Shown: positions 6,241 to 17,132, counted from the stretch's first letter. The stretch is DNA of 56,270 nt from an uncultured Prevotellaceae bacterium (GCA_947305005.1 CAMZCM010000017.1:1-56270); one strand, 5' to 3'. Notes: generated by a model not told the origin, from the letters alone. Numbers and translations are program-made.

Positions 6241-7383
6241 ATGGAGATTGTACAAAGTTGTGCGATGATGCTGATGTCTATGTTGGCATTAACATTAGCT
6301 TTCCTCCTTCCCCGACGGGTGGCGGCAGATAGGATATTCAGTCGTGCACGTTGGCTAATGACGTTTGGAACAGCTTTGCTTGCAATTCAATTTTTTCTAC
6401 AATATACCATAGGTTTCCGAAGAATGGGTGTGACACAAGCGGTCATGATCAATATCTTGTTTTTTATCCCTTGTATTGTATTCATGAGTGTCGGTATCCT
6501 ATATTTGCAACGACGTGGACGTATCACTTTGCGCGATTGGCTTCCTGGCCTCATTGTGTGGGTGCTAATCATATGTCTCTTCGCCTCTGTCGTTTTGATA
6601 AGTGGGCAACCCCTGTTGGCTGATACTCCGCAAATGCGCAGGGCAGAATATATCGCTAGTATTGTCTATTGCTTGTTGCAATGTCATTTTACTTATGTAC
6701 ATTTTTGTGAGAATCGTCGTATATCCCATGCTCTGAATAACTATTATGACCATGAGATGGGGGATTTGATTCGTTGGCTGACTAGAAGTATAAAGATGTT
6801 AACCTTGGTGGCGCTGTTAGCTCCATTCATCATTTTCAGTTCTGGAATCCCATTGATGATTTACGCTATCTTACTGTTCTTCTCTATCTATTACATGGTT
6901 TTCTGCTTTATTTGTTATGGTGTAGGCAATGACATTCGTCGAGTAGAAGAGGCTGAACAAAATGAGGAGGAGGCAGTGATGGATGCGAGTCGCTCTAGTC
7001 ATGAACTGTCGGCAGGTGATTATAGTCGAGTAGATTATGCCGTGAAACAGTGGGTTCAGAAAGGTGGACATCTTCGTAGTGGTATCACAATGCAGACGGC
7101 AGTCTCAGAGATGAAACTACCTCGCTACTTACTAATCAACTGGTTAAAGACGACAGAATACGATGTGTTCAACAATTGGTTAGCTCACTTACGCATAGAG
7201 GAAGCGAAACGCTTGATGGAAGAGCATCCGGAATGGTCGAATGATACGATTGGCCAACAATGTGGTTTTAATACCCGAAACTATTTCCAAACGGTCTTCC
7301 GAAAGCAGGTTGGGATGACCCCCGCTCAGTATATGGAATCTTTGGGAGATAATCCCAGTTTAGAATCAAAATGCTTGTCGTGA
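6241..7383 (+). CDS. Membrane-anchored AraC-family transcription regulator
   Basis: 380 residues from the chosen start. The first 225 or so hold about seven hydrophobic segments. An acidic linker (EEAEQNEEEA) follows, and the last 100 residues form an AraC-type domain with two helix-turn-helix units: TMQTAVSEMKLPRYLLINWL, then NDTIGQQCGFNTRNYFQTVF, and the family ending KQVGMTPAQYMES. It is therefore a one-component membrane sensor that would bind DNA from the membrane. An ATG at 6223 is also in frame but lies only 8 bases after the -7 box, so 6241 is preferred. The gene is divergent from a membrane protein of similar topology across an operator-like array, and is followed one base after its stop by the DUF3109 gene. 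Confidence 0.85.
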   Translation: MEIVQSCAMMLMSMLALTLAFLLPRRVAADRIFSRARWLMTFGTALLAIQFFLQYTIGFRRMGVTQAVMINILFFIPCIVFMSVGILYLQRRGRITLRDWLPGLIVWVLIICLFASVVLISGQPLLADTPQMRRAEYIASIVYCLLQCHFTYVHFCENRRISHALNNYYDHEMGDLIRWLTRSIKMLTLVALLAPFIIFSSGIPLMIYAILLFFSIYYMVFCFICYGVGNDIRRVEEAEQNEEEAVMDASRSSHELSAGDYSRVDYAVKQWVQKGGHLRSGITMQTAVSEMKLPRYLLINWLKTTEYDVFNNWLAHLRIEEAKRLMEEHPEWSNDTIGQQCGFNTRNYFQTVFRKQVGMTPAQYMESLGDNPSLESKCLS

Positions 7384-7384
7384 A

Positions 7385-7993
7385 ATGGTAGAACGTATTC
7401 CTCCGATCCTAGAAGTTGGCGGTGTGTTGTTATCGTCAGATATCTTGACAGAAAGATTCTGTTGTGATCTTGATGCATGTGGTGGCGCCTGTTGTGTGGA
7501 GGGAGATGCAGGGGCGCCAGTTACTCTTGATGAGATTGGTGAGATTGAAGAATCTTTGGATGCAGCATGGCCGATGATGTCAGCTTCTGCACAGACTGTC
7601 GTAGATTGCCATGGGGTCGCTTATACAGATACAGAAGGCGAGTTGGTTACCAGCATTGTCAACGGGAAGGATTGTGTCTTTACGGTTTATGAGAATGGCT
7701 GCTGCCTTTGTGCTTTGGAAAAAGTTTGTCATCAAGGTAAAGCTCACTTTATCAAGCCTATCTCTTGTGCACTTTATCCTATACGTGAAAAGCGTTTCGC
7801 TGAAGGACTTGTAGGATTGAACTATCATCGATGGGCCATTTGCGAGGGAGCTCGAAAAAAAGGATTGGAATTAGATCTTCCCCTCTATCGTTTTCTTCGT
7901 CAGCCTCTTATCCGGCGTTTCGGAGAAGAATGGTATCATGAACTGGAAGAAGTGGCGCAAGAGATTGAAAAAATATGTAATGAACAGAAGTAG
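7385..7993 (+). CDS. DUF3109 family protein, cysteine-rich
   Basis: 202 residues. Clustered cysteines (FCCDLDACGGACCVEGDAG near 25-43, then ENGCCLCALEKVC, then ISCALYP and WAICEGA) match the Bacteroidetes DUF3109 proteins, which look like relatives of the YkgJ zinc- or iron-chelating family. The cysteines suggest metal or iron-sulfur binding; no reaction is known. There is no signal peptide, so it is cytoplasmic. It begins one base after the AraC stop and is probably cotranscribed with it and with the cyclophilin that follows 12 bases later, although a functional link is not evident. Confidence 0.8.
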   Translation: MVERIPPILEVGGVLLSSDILTERFCCDLDACGGACCVEGDAGAPVTLDEIGEIEESLDAAWPMMSASAQTVVDCHGVAYTDTEGELVTSIVNGKDCVFTVYENGCCLCALEKVCHQGKAHFIKPISCALYPIREKRFAEGLVGLNYHRWAICEGARKKGLELDLPLYRFLRQPLIRRFGEEWYHELEEVAQEIEKICNEQK

Positions 7994-8005
7994 TATTATT
8001 GTAGC

Positions 8006-8707
8006 ATGAGATCATTGCGAAGCATCCTATATATCATCACTTTTTGTGTGCCCTTTTTAATGGCGGAAGGAAAAGGACGTGTTGTCAGATTGGAGACTTC
8101 AGTTGGGACAATACGAATAGAACTCTGTAATGAAACTCCGAAGCACCGTGATAACTTTCTAAAGCTCGTGAAAGAAGGGTATTATGATGGTTTGCTTTTT
8201 CATCGTGTCATCAAAGATTTCATGATACAAAGCGGAGATCCAGACAGCCGTGTAACCATGGAAGGCGACAGCATAAAGAACAGCCCCAGTCATGAAAAGC
8301 CTCTTGGTGAAGGAGGCCCAGGTTATACACTACCGGCAGAATTTAACCTTCCATGGCTCTTTCATGTCCGTGGTGCGGTGGCGGCCGCTCGGGAACCCGA
8401 TGAGGTTAATCCGGAACAACGTAGCTCAGGTTCGCAATTCTATATTGTCTGGGGACGCTCATGGAGCGAGAACTCATTGGGAAAACAACGTGGAGCGTTG
8501 GAAGAATTAGGAATAGAGATGAATTATGAAATGTGGTGTGCTTATCTTCAGTATGGCGGTTCTCCACATCTGGATGGACAATATACCGTTTTTGGCAATG
8601 TCATCAGTGGCATGAAGGTCGTTAAGGCTATACAGGCTGTAAAGACGGATAAGGATGACAGGCCGATAGAGGACGTCTTCATAAAAAAAGCAGTGATAGA
8701 AAAATAA
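8006..8707 (+). CDS. Cyclophilin-type peptidyl-prolyl isomerase, exported
   Basis: 233 residues with an N-terminal hydrophobic signal segment ending near MAEGKG, so the enzyme acts in the periplasm on folding secreted proteins. The cyclophilin fold is clear: VGTIRIELCNETPKHRDNF, GYYDGLLFHRVIKDFMIQ (residues about 56-73) with the catalytic Arg, SSGSQFYIV, and YTVFGNVISGMKVV. An insert of some 40 residues (WGRSWSENSLGKQRGALEEL onward) between the last two motifs is typical of Bacteroidetes members. The stop codon lies inside the stem of the downstream terminator. Confidence 0.92.
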   Translation: MRSLRSILYIITFCVPFLMAEGKGRVVRLETSVGTIRIELCNETPKHRDNFLKLVKEGYYDGLLFHRVIKDFMIQSGDPDSRVTMEGDSIKNSPSHEKPLGEGGPGYTLPAEFNLPWLFHVRGAVAAAREPDEVNPEQRSSGSQFYIVWGRSWSENSLGKQRGALEELGIEMNYEMWCAYLQYGGSPHLDGQYTVFGNVISGMKVVKAIQAVKTDKDDRPIEDVFIKKAVIEK

Positions 8708-8737
8708 AAGAAGAGGGCGAAAAGCCCTCTTCTTTTA
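8705..8737. terminator. Bidirectional hairpin terminator between the cyclophilin gene and gyrB
   Basis: A perfect 14-bp stem (TAAAAGAAGAGGGC at 8705-8718 with its complement at 8724-8737) with a GAAAA loop. The A- and T-rich ends of the stem give T-runs in both directions, so it can serve both converging genes. Confidence 0.85.
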
Positions 8738-8753
8738 TGGTAAATGCATTAAT

Positions 8754-10820
<2,067 letters not shown>

Positions 10821-10821
10821 T

Positions 10822-10845
10822 CACGCGCGCGTGCGTGTGCGCGAT
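10822..10845. other. Alternating pyrimidine-purine tract (Z-DNA prone)
   Basis: Twenty-four bases of nearly unbroken pyrimidine-purine alternation, mainly CG and TG steps, between the gyrB promoter and the rpsT terminator. Such tracts adopt left-handed DNA under negative supercoiling. A shorter ACGCGCGCGT palindrome lies near 56041. Confidence 0.5.
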
Positions 10846-10861
10846 AAATTTAAGGTGACAA

Positions 10862-10899
10862 AAAAGAGCAAAGAACCAAAAAAGATTCTTTGCTCTTTT
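10862..10899 (-). terminator. Terminator of rpsT
   Basis: AAAAGAGCAAAGAA (10862-10875) pairs with TTCTTTGCTCTTTT (10886-10899) in a 14-bp stem around a 10-base loop. On the minus strand it ends in a T-run. It lies 59 bases past the rpsT stop. Confidence 0.8.
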
Positions 10900-10957
10900 A
10901 AATCCTGTAATATAACTGATAGCTGAAATATATCTCGGACAGGGATTCCTTAATGTA

Positions 10958-11212
10958 TCAGCCCAGCTTTTGGATATGACGAGCCAACTTGGACTTCAGG
11001 TTGGAGGCCTTATTCTTGTGAATGATGTTCACCTTCGCTAATTTGTCCAACATCTTTTGGACAACGGGGAATTGCTTCTCGGCTTCCGCCTTATCCGTAG
11101 TAGCACGAAGAGCACGAACAGCTGCACGCATAGCCTTGGCGTAATAACGATTGTGGAGGCGGCGCTTCTGTTCCTGACGGATTCTCTTTAAAGATGACTT
11201 ATGATTTGCCAT
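10958..11212 (-). CDS. rpsT: Small ribosomal subunit protein bS20
   Basis: 84 residues, basic, starting [18 protein letters not shown] and continuing with two long helices ([38 protein letters not shown]), the standard S20 form. It binds 16S rRNA in the 30S body. It lies 34 bases after tRNA-Glu on the same strand and is probably read from the tRNA promoter, then ended by the hairpin at 10862-10899. Confidence 0.96.
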   Translation of the reverse strand: MANHKSSLKRIRQEQKRRLHNRYYAKAMRAAVRALRATTDKAEAEKQFPVVQKMLDKLAKVNIIHKNKASNLKSKLARHIQKLG

Positions 11213-11246
11213 TTTAGATCTTGATATATATATTTGTTGAACTTAG

Positions 11247-11318
11247 TAGTCCATAGCAGAGTCGAACTGCTCTTTAGAGAATGAAAATCTCTCGTCCTAA
11301 CCGATAGACGAATGGACC
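11247..11318 (-). tRNA. tRNA-Glu (anticodon UUC)
   Basis: A 72-base cloverleaf: acceptor GGTCCAT/ATGGACT with a G-T first pair, D stem GTCT/GGAC, anticodon loop TTTTCAT inside AGAGA/TCTCT, T stem AGCAG/CTGCT with TTCGACT. CCA is not encoded. It is followed by rpsT. Confidence 0.94.
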
Positions 11319-11338
11319 AGCGGCTTAATTTGCGGGTG

Positions 11339-11369
11339 CAAAGGTACGGCAAAAATCAATACGAGCCAA
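11339..11369 (-). promoter_or_regulatory. Promoter of tRNA-Glu and rpsT
   Basis: TTG (11369-11367), a 20-base spacer and TACCTTTG (11346-11339), a perfect match on the minus strand, 20 bases before the tRNA. Confidence 0.8.
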
Positions 11370-11440
11370 ACATTTCTTCGAAAAAAGTTAATAATTAGCT
11401 ATTTTTAGTCTAATTGAGTGCTTATTATCGAGCTTTTGAT

Positions 11441-11448
11441 TACTTTTG
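11441..11448 (+). promoter_or_regulatory. -7 box TACTTTTG of recO
   Basis: Consensus match 24 bases before the recO start. There is no TTG at exactly -33; one lies at 11414-11416. It sets a short leader and so supports the GTG start at 11473. Confidence 0.55.
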
Positions 11449-11472
11449 TAGATAATTATTATCTATTGTCTT

Positions 11473-12192
11473 GTGCGAAGTTTCGGAATAGTTCTTCATT
11501 CGGTACGTTATAGCGACTCTCAATTGATAATTGATATCTTCACAGAATCGGCAGGGATGGTGCCGGTCATCGTAAAGATGCCAAGTCGCGGCCGTCGGGG
11601 TGCAAAAGCAAGCATGTGGCAACCGCTCTCCTTGGTGGAGTTAGTGTGGGAACCTCATCTGAATGCGAATTTGCAGAAGCCAGTAGAGATATCACTTTGG
11701 CGTCCTTGGCGTTCACTTTCAATGGAGCCCTATAAGGCTTCCATGAGTTTGTTTATGAGTGAGTTCCTTTATGGTGCCTTACGTAAAGAACAAGAGAATA
11801 GGCCATTGTTTGAGTTTCTTGTGAATGCTTTATCTTGGTTTGATGAATCTGAAGCCCACTTTGCCAATTTCCATATCTTTTTCCTTTTGCATATTACTCG
11901 TTTCTTAGGATTCTTTCCAAATGTGGAGGATTGGCAAGAAGGTAGTTTCTTTGATTTGGTATCAGCTACTTTTACGTGTAGTTGCCCCTCTCATATCCAT
12001 TACCTGCATCCTCAAGAGGCTGCACTTGTCCCTAAGTTTCTACGTATGGATCTTCGTACGATGCAAGTTGTGGGGTTAAACCGTGATATCCGTCGTCGTG
12101 TATTAACCGTTATTGCAGAATTTTATCGTCTCCATATTCCTGAGTTCCCAGAAATACGAAGCCTCGACGTGCTCGCCGAGGTCTTCGATTAA
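11473..12192 (+). CDS. recO: DNA repair protein RecO
   Basis: 239 residues, starting with GTG. RecO works with RecR to load RecA on SSB-coated DNA in gap repair. The N-terminal OB fold is recognisable (GIVLHSVRYSDSQLIIDIFT, then GAKASMWQPLSLVELVW), followed by the helical domain. The family zinc-finger cysteines are mostly lost: only CSC near 177-179 remains. An in-frame TAG at 11449-11451 bars any longer frame with an ATG, so GTG at 11473 is the best start. The promoter box at 11441 leaves a leader of under 20 bases. Confidence 0.9.
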   Translation: MRSFGIVLHSVRYSDSQLIIDIFTESAGMVPVIVKMPSRGRRGAKASMWQPLSLVELVWEPHLNANLQKPVEISLWRPWRSLSMEPYKASMSLFMSEFLYGALRKEQENRPLFEFLVNALSWFDESEAHFANFHIFFLLHITRFLGFFPNVEDWQEGSFFDLVSATFTCSCPSHIHYLHPQEAALVPKFLRMDLRTMQVVGLNRDIRRRVLTVIAEFYRLHIPEFPEIRSLDVLAEVFD

Positions 12193-12218
12193 GATTGGAG
12201 GATGAAGGGACTTATTAA

Positions 12219-13559
12219 TTAAAAGGTAATGGTAAACGCTGGAGCATCGTCGTCTGCTTCGGGGTCAGACTCTTGGTCTCCACGTCCTTTGAATCCTGAA
12301 CTAGATTTTTCTTGGATGCGTTTGAGCTCATCCTTCTTTCGTTCTGCTGTTGGTGTGGATTCTACCATAGAGATGATATCATCATTGTCGAGATCGCTGT
12401 CTGAGAAAATGAAAATTTGACGACGCGGTTTCTGAGGCTTGTTGTCCTCACCGCCATAATATACCTGACGTCGGTTGTCTTTCTCTTCCTGCTCTTCTTC
12501 AATGATTCGCCTTGCTTCTTCTTCTTCACGGGTGCGTTTCTGCTCCATTTCCTCCATCCCAGGAATGTTCTGGAGGCCAAAGCCGGAGGCTAATAAGGTA
12601 ATCTTTACTTTGTCTCCGAGAGAATCGTCGGTTCCCATACCCCATTTGGTTTCCACGCTGTCCTGATTGAACTTGCTCATAAAGTCGTTCACCTCATTCA
12701 TTTCTTCCATCGTAAGCTGGCTATTTTGGTCGCTGCGGCTGAAAGTAATGTAGAATAGAACTTTCTTGGAGTTGAAGATATCGTTATTGTTCAATAACGG
12801 ACTATGAAGTGCTTCTTGGAATGCTTTAGTTACACGGTTCTCTCCCTCTCCATATCCTGTGGACATAATTGCTACGCCACCATCTTTGAGGACGGTTTGA
12901 ACATCTTTGAAATCAAGATTGATGATACCTCGCATGGTAATGATTTCGGCAATGCTTTTAGCGGCAATACTTAGGGTGTCGTCCGCTTTGGCAAATCCAT
13001 TGAGAACAGTAAGCTCAGGATAGATCTCACGTAAGCGTTCATTGTTGATGACAAGAAGAGCATCTACGTGCTTGGACATCTCCTCTACACCATCCAGTGC
13101 TTGGTCGATTTTCTTGTGTCCTTCAAAACGGAAAGGAATGGTAACAATGCCGACCGTAAGAATATCTAGTTCACGGGCGCATTGTGCTACAATAGGAGCT
13201 GCGCCAGTTCCTGTTCCTCCGCCCATACCTGCCGTTATAAAAGCCATGCGCGTACCATCCGTGAAAAGTTCCCGGATTTGGGGAAGTGAGTCTAATGCGG
13301 CCTTACGCCCTACTTCAGGACGGTTGCCAGCGCCAAGCCCTTCGCCCATTTGGAGCTTTGTCGGAACGGGGGAATCTGTGAGTGCTTTATTATCCGTGTT
13401 ACATAACACATAAGTCACATCGTGAATACCTTCGTTGAACATATGTGTCACGGCATTTCCGCCGCCACCGCCTACACCAACGACCTTGATGATGCTTGGA
13501 TTGTTAACTTTCAGGTTGAACTGGATGCCTCCAGATTCATTATTATAATCTTCTGCCAT
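12219..13559 (-). CDS. ftsZ: Cell division protein FtsZ
   Basis: 446 residues from MAEDYNN. It is the tubulin-like GTPase of the division ring. Nucleotide binding: VVGVGGGGGNAV (26-37) and the signature GGGTGTG (113-119); the synergy loop NLDFKDV is at 214-220. After the core (about 325 residues) comes a long charged linker rich in Glu and Lys. The extreme C-terminus reads DDDAPAFTITF, which only loosely resembles the usual D-I-P-x-F/Y-L peptide that binds FtsA. The frame reaches upstream to 13646, inside ftsA, but MAEDYNN is the family-like start, 37 bases after the ftsA stop. It is the last gene of the division cluster. Confidence 0.96.
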   Translation of the reverse strand: MAEDYNNESGGIQFNLKVNNPSIIKVVGVGGGGGNAVTHMFNEGIHDVTYVLCNTDNKALTDSPVPTKLQMGEGLGAGNRPEVGRKAALDSLPQIRELFTDGTRMAFITAGMGGGTGTGAAPIVAQCARELDILTVGIVTIPFRFEGHKKIDQALDGVEEMSKHVDALLVINNERLREIYPELTVLNGFAKADDTLSIAAKSIAEIITMRGIINLDFKDVQTVLKDGGVAIMSTGYGEGENRVTKAFQEALHSPLLNNNDIFNSKKVLFYITFSRSDQNSQLTMEEMNEVNDFMSKFNQDSVETKWGMGTDDSLGDKVKITLLASGFGLQNIPGMEEMEQKRTREEEEARRIIEEEQEEKDNRRQVYYGGEDNKPQKPRRQIFIFSDSDLDNDDIISMVESTPTAERKKDELKRIQEKSSSGFKGRGDQESDPEADDDAPAFTITF

Positions 13560-13596
13560 AGCGATAGTCTTGTTAGCAAATTTATGAATGAAAAAA

Positions 13597-14985
13597 TTAT
13601 TTCTCTTCAACGAGGTCGCTGGCAAGGTCTTTAAACCATTTTCCAACGCGTGAGAATCTGCTTGGTCCTTTCTTTTCTACAACCTTTTCTTCTTCTTCCT
13701 CTTCAGCAGTAGGAACAGTCTGTGCCTCTTCTACTTTGGGGTCTTTGACAACACCTTCTCCCGTCCCAAAAGAGGGAAGTCCGGTAAATATCGGTTCTTC
13801 CTTTGTCGGATCAAAAAGACCAGGCTCTGCTGGGCGTTCGCTCGTACACTCTTCCTCACCGCGACGTAACATAGCTACCAACGTGGCCAATGTATTTGTT
13901 TGTGGATCGAGTTTTAAACTTGTAGTAAACTCAGTGGTGGCGGGCATCATTCGTGTCTTCACTTTGTCAAAGTGATGATATTGTATGAAGGCTTTTTCCA
14001 AGTTGTGGATATTGGCAGCACCACCCGTAAATACAATACCGGAGAGTAAGCGGTTGGAATAGTTCTTTACCTGCTCCCATACATTACTCAATATCTCTTG
14101 TTGACGTGCTTCGATGATTCCCAAGAGCTGCTTCTCCTCAATATTTCGGTCAATGCTGATGTGTATGGTTTGCGATTCTTCAGAGCCTGCCTCGTCAGTG
14201 TATGCGGAACCATGTGTACGCTTGAGCATCTCAGCTTCCTCTTGTTCGATATGTAGAATTGAAGCGATGTCAGCTGTGATATTATTGCCACCTAACGGAA
14301 TAACTGCCAAATGACGTAATATGTTTTTCTCATAAATGGCAACGGTTGTTGTTTCTGCACCGAAATCAACCAAAGCACATCCGGAGCGTTTCTCAGGATC
14401 CGTAAGGAGGTAGCCAGATAACAGGAGAGGAGAGATGAAAAAGTCCGCCTTCTCTAATTTAGCTCCTTCGAGACAATGGCGTAGATTCTCACATAGGGTT
14501 TTACGGGCAATGATATTTTTGAAACAGCCTTCAATGCGGTCGCTCATGATGCCAACAGGTTCCGTTGTCATATGCGTACCAACTCGATATTCCTGTGTGA
14601 CTACATCAAGAATTTCAGATCCTGCGTAGGGTTGAAGACGATTATCGTCCTTCAATCCATCGATGATGTCTTCACTGATAGCAACTTTTGTGTCCAATTG
14701 CCTGCATACTGTATTCCCAACCGTACGCAACGATTGGCCTGTTACACCGACATAGACCTTGTGGACATAGACCTTTTGGCGTTCTTCAATGCGCTTGATA
14801 ACAGTCGCAATAGTCTGAATGGTCTTGTCAATGTTGTACACGACACCTTTGCGAATACTGTCAGGTGTACTTTCTTTTTCAAAGCCTAAAACTTGTAGGC
14901 TTCCATCAGGGCGTTTTTTCCCAATCATGGCACGGACTGACGAGGAGCCCAGCTCAATGGCAACAATGTTTTTCTCAACTCCCAT
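13597..14985 (-). CDS. ftsA: Cell division protein FtsA
   Basis: 462 residues, an actin-like ATPase that anchors FtsZ to the membrane. The start (NIVAIELGSSSVRAMIGKK) has the phosphate-1 motif; GCALVDFGAETTTVAIYE (near 207-224) is phosphate 2 and GIVFTGGAANI (near 320) the adenosine motif. A low-complexity acidic linker (EEEEEEKVVEKKG) is followed by an amphipathic C-terminal helix (SRFSRVGKWFKDLASDLV), the membrane-targeting sequence. It sits between ftsQ and ftsZ in the usual order. Confidence 0.95.
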   Translation of the reverse strand: MGVEKNIVAIELGSSSVRAMIGKKRPDGSLQVLGFEKESTPDSIRKGVVYNIDKTIQTIATVIKRIEERQKVYVHKVYVGVTGQSLRTVGNTVCRQLDTKVAISEDIIDGLKDDNRLQPYAGSEILDVVTQEYRVGTHMTTEPVGIMSDRIEGCFKNIIARKTLCENLRHCLEGAKLEKADFFISPLLLSGYLLTDPEKRSGCALVDFGAETTTVAIYEKNILRHLAVIPLGGNNITADIASILHIEQEEAEMLKRTHGSAYTDEAGSEESQTIHISIDRNIEEKQLLGIIEARQQEILSNVWEQVKNYSNRLLSGIVFTGGAANIHNLEKAFIQYHHFDKVKTRMMPATTEFTTSLKLDPQTNTLATLVAMLRRGEEECTSERPAEPGLFDPTKEEPIFTGLPSFGTGEGVVKDPKVEEAQTVPTAEEEEEEKVVEKKGPSRFSRVGKWFKDLASDLVEEK

Positions 14986-15006
14986 ATCTTGTATGATTAT
15001 ATATGA

Positions 15007-15744
15007 TTAATTCTTTGTGCAGATAACTTGGTTGTTATATTTCAAGTTGATTGTACGATAACGATTCCATCCCGCCTTGTTCAAGCCTTCAGTGTAGAAT
15101 GTACGCATACGACTAAGTTTGTCTTTTAGGCAGGAAGTGTCACCTAATAAGATAATGTGATCTCCTATTCGAGGTGTTATTTCCAATTCTCCCTTCTCGT
15201 TAACGTGAATTTCTTGAATCTGTTTATTCCAGAAATCGTCTTTTCCTAAAGCTATTCCCATCGGGGCATATAAAGAACCGGCTGTAGCTCGTTGGATGTC
15301 CCCGGTCATGACAATAAGATCAATCTGATGATGTCCACGTGGCATCGTGCCGCCTCGATGATCTATATAAAAATCCTCACCATCTTTATTAAGTATATGC
15401 AGAACGGGAATTCGCGGAGCTACTTTGATAGTGACATGACCTTCGGCCGTTATATGGCATAGTGCTTCGTCAATATACGGACTGGATGTTAATACCGTTT
15501 CTAATTGCGACAAGTTGACGTCTTTTAATGCTTTGCCCTCTGGGAATAGCTTGTGAGCCACCAATAATTCACGCACTTCGTTTTCATTGATGAAGTCCGT
15601 GCTATCGGGGTCATAAACGATGACATCAAGTCCACGACATATCTGTTCGCCTTCTGGCCGGTTGAACGTTGTGAGGGCGAAGATGAAATAGGCGGCAGCG
15701 ACCGTCAATATAGCTATTTTCAGGAGGGTCTTGAAGACTTTCAT
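15007..15744 (-). CDS. ftsQ: Cell division protein FtsQ
   Basis: 245 residues with a short cytoplasmic start, one membrane helix (about 8-26) and a periplasmic part. The latter begins with a POTRA-like region (INENEVRELLVAHKLFPEGK... SSPYIDEALCHITAEGHVTI) followed by the beta domain (FYIDHRGGTMPRG). It links early and late division proteins. The sequence is divergent, as usual for FtsQ, but its position between murC and ftsA and its topology make the call firm. Confidence 0.88.
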   Translation of the reverse strand: MKVFKTLLKIAILTVAAAYFIFALTTFNRPEGEQICRGLDVIVYDPDSTDFINENEVRELLVAHKLFPEGKALKDVNLSQLETVLTSSPYIDEALCHITAEGHVTIKVAPRIPVLHILNKDGEDFYIDHRGGTMPRGHHQIDLIVMTGDIQRATAGSLYAPMGIALGKDDFWNKQIQEIHVNEKGELEITPRIGDHIILLGDTSCLKDKLSRMRTFYTEGLNKAGWNRYRTINLKYNNQVICTKN

Positions 15745-15750
15745 AGGTGC

Positions 15751-17127
15751 TTATACGTTGTTCTTGCTTTCGACAATACGGGCAATGTCATCAGCATAGT
15801 TGTCAAGATCTCCAGCCCCTAAGGTAATAAGGACATCGAACGGAGTAGTACGTACGACATCTAAGACATCGGCTTTGCGGATAATACGTTTGTCAACATT
15901 TGGACGAAGGTTCTCAAGGATGAGCTGACTGGAAATTCCAGGAATTGGTAGCTCGCGAGCCGGATAAATTTCAGTGAGAATGACTTCATCGAGTAAAGAA
16001 AGGGCATCGGCGAACTCATGATAAAAGTCTCGTGTGCGAGTATAAAGGTGGGGCTGGAAGATGCCAACGATACGTTTCCCAGGATATACTTCTCGGATAC
16101 TTTGAATACTTTGGCGAATCTCTTCGGGGTGATGAGCATAATCACTTAAATAGGCTATATGCTTGTTTCTGAAATGGAAGTCAAAGCGACGGCCAACGCC
16201 CTTAAAGGAGGCCATACCACGTCGGATTTCTTCAGCCGTTAATCCTGCAATTTGTGCAAGAGCCATGGCTGCAATACCGTTTTCGATATTGATACTGACA
16301 GGCACCCCTAATTGTATGTCTTTAATATTTCCAAAAGGCGAGATGAGGTCAAATACAATTTCTCCTTCACCGATACGGATGTTTTCAGCATGAAAGTCTC
16401 CGGTGTTTCGATTATATGTGTAGGTCGTTACGTTGGAAGGGACATTTGGCTGCATCTTTAGGCCTTCATGGATGATGAGATATCCTTGGGGCTGAATCAG
16501 TTCTGTGTAATGGCGAAAACTTTCTAAATAAGCTTCTTCTGTTCCATAAATATCAAGATGGTCTGGGTCTGTGGCTGTAATAACCGTGGCGAAGGGTGAT
16601 AGCCAGTGGAAAGAACGATCAAACTCATCTGCTTCAATAACTACATAATCACTATTGGGCGCAAGTATATAGTTTGTCCCGTAGTTCTTTGTAATACCAC
16701 CTAAGAAAGCGTTGCAATCCACATGGCTTTGATGAAGCAGATGGGCCGTCATACTGCTGGTGGTGGTCTTTCCATGCGTACCAGCTACGCACAAACCTTT
16801 ATGGTCATGGGTTAACATACCCAAGACTTGTGCCCGTTTTTGCAAGTTAAAATGATGGGCCATAAAGTATTGTAATTCGCTGTGGTCTGTAGGTATGGCT
16901 GGCGTATAGATGACTAATGTTGCTGTTTCATCCTTGCAGGATTCCGGTATCTGGTGTACATCGTCTTCATAATGAATGAGCGCTCCTTCCTTTTCCAACT
17001 CACGGGTAAGGGAGGTCGGTGTTTTGTCATAGCCGCCGACGATAAGGCCGCGCTGCAAGTAATAGCGCGCGATAGCACTCATGCCGATACCGCCAATTCC
17101 AATGAAATAGATTGCCTTTATGATCAT
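15751..17127 (-). CDS. murC: UDP-N-acetylmuramate-L-alanine ligase
   Basis: 458 residues. It adds the first L-Ala of the peptidoglycan stem using ATP. It shows the nucleotide-fold start (IYFIGIGGIGMSAIARYY), the Mur-ligase P-loop AGTHGKTTTSSM (near 115-126), EADEFDRSF, the TDPDHLDIYG segment and YAHHPEEI. The stop lies 6 bases before the ftsQ start, and the start lies 5 bases after the murG stop. Confidence 0.95.
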   Translation of the reverse strand: MIIKAIYFIGIGGIGMSAIARYYLQRGLIVGGYDKTPTSLTRELEKEGALIHYEDDVHQIPESCKDETATLVIYTPAIPTDHSELQYFMAHHFNLQKRAQVLGMLTHDHKGLCVAGTHGKTTTSSMTAHLLHQSHVDCNAFLGGITKNYGTNYILAPNSDYVVIEADEFDRSFHWLSPFATVITATDPDHLDIYGTEEAYLESFRHYTELIQPQGYLIIHEGLKMQPNVPSNVTTYTYNRNTGDFHAENIRIGEGEIVFDLISPFGNIKDIQLGVPVSINIENGIAAMALAQIAGLTAEEIRRGMASFKGVGRRFDFHFRNKHIAYLSDYAHHPEEIRQSIQSIREVYPGKRIVGIFQPHLYTRTRDFYHEFADALSLLDEVILTEIYPARELPIPGISSQLILENLRPNVDKRIIRKADVLDVVRTTPFDVLITLGAGDLDNYADDIARIVESKNNV

Positions 17128-17132
17128 GATGT

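Noticed and set aside
12229..13413. Plus-strand frames opposite ftsZ
   Set aside because: Ser/Pro/Arg-rich antisense shadows of a strongly conserved gene.
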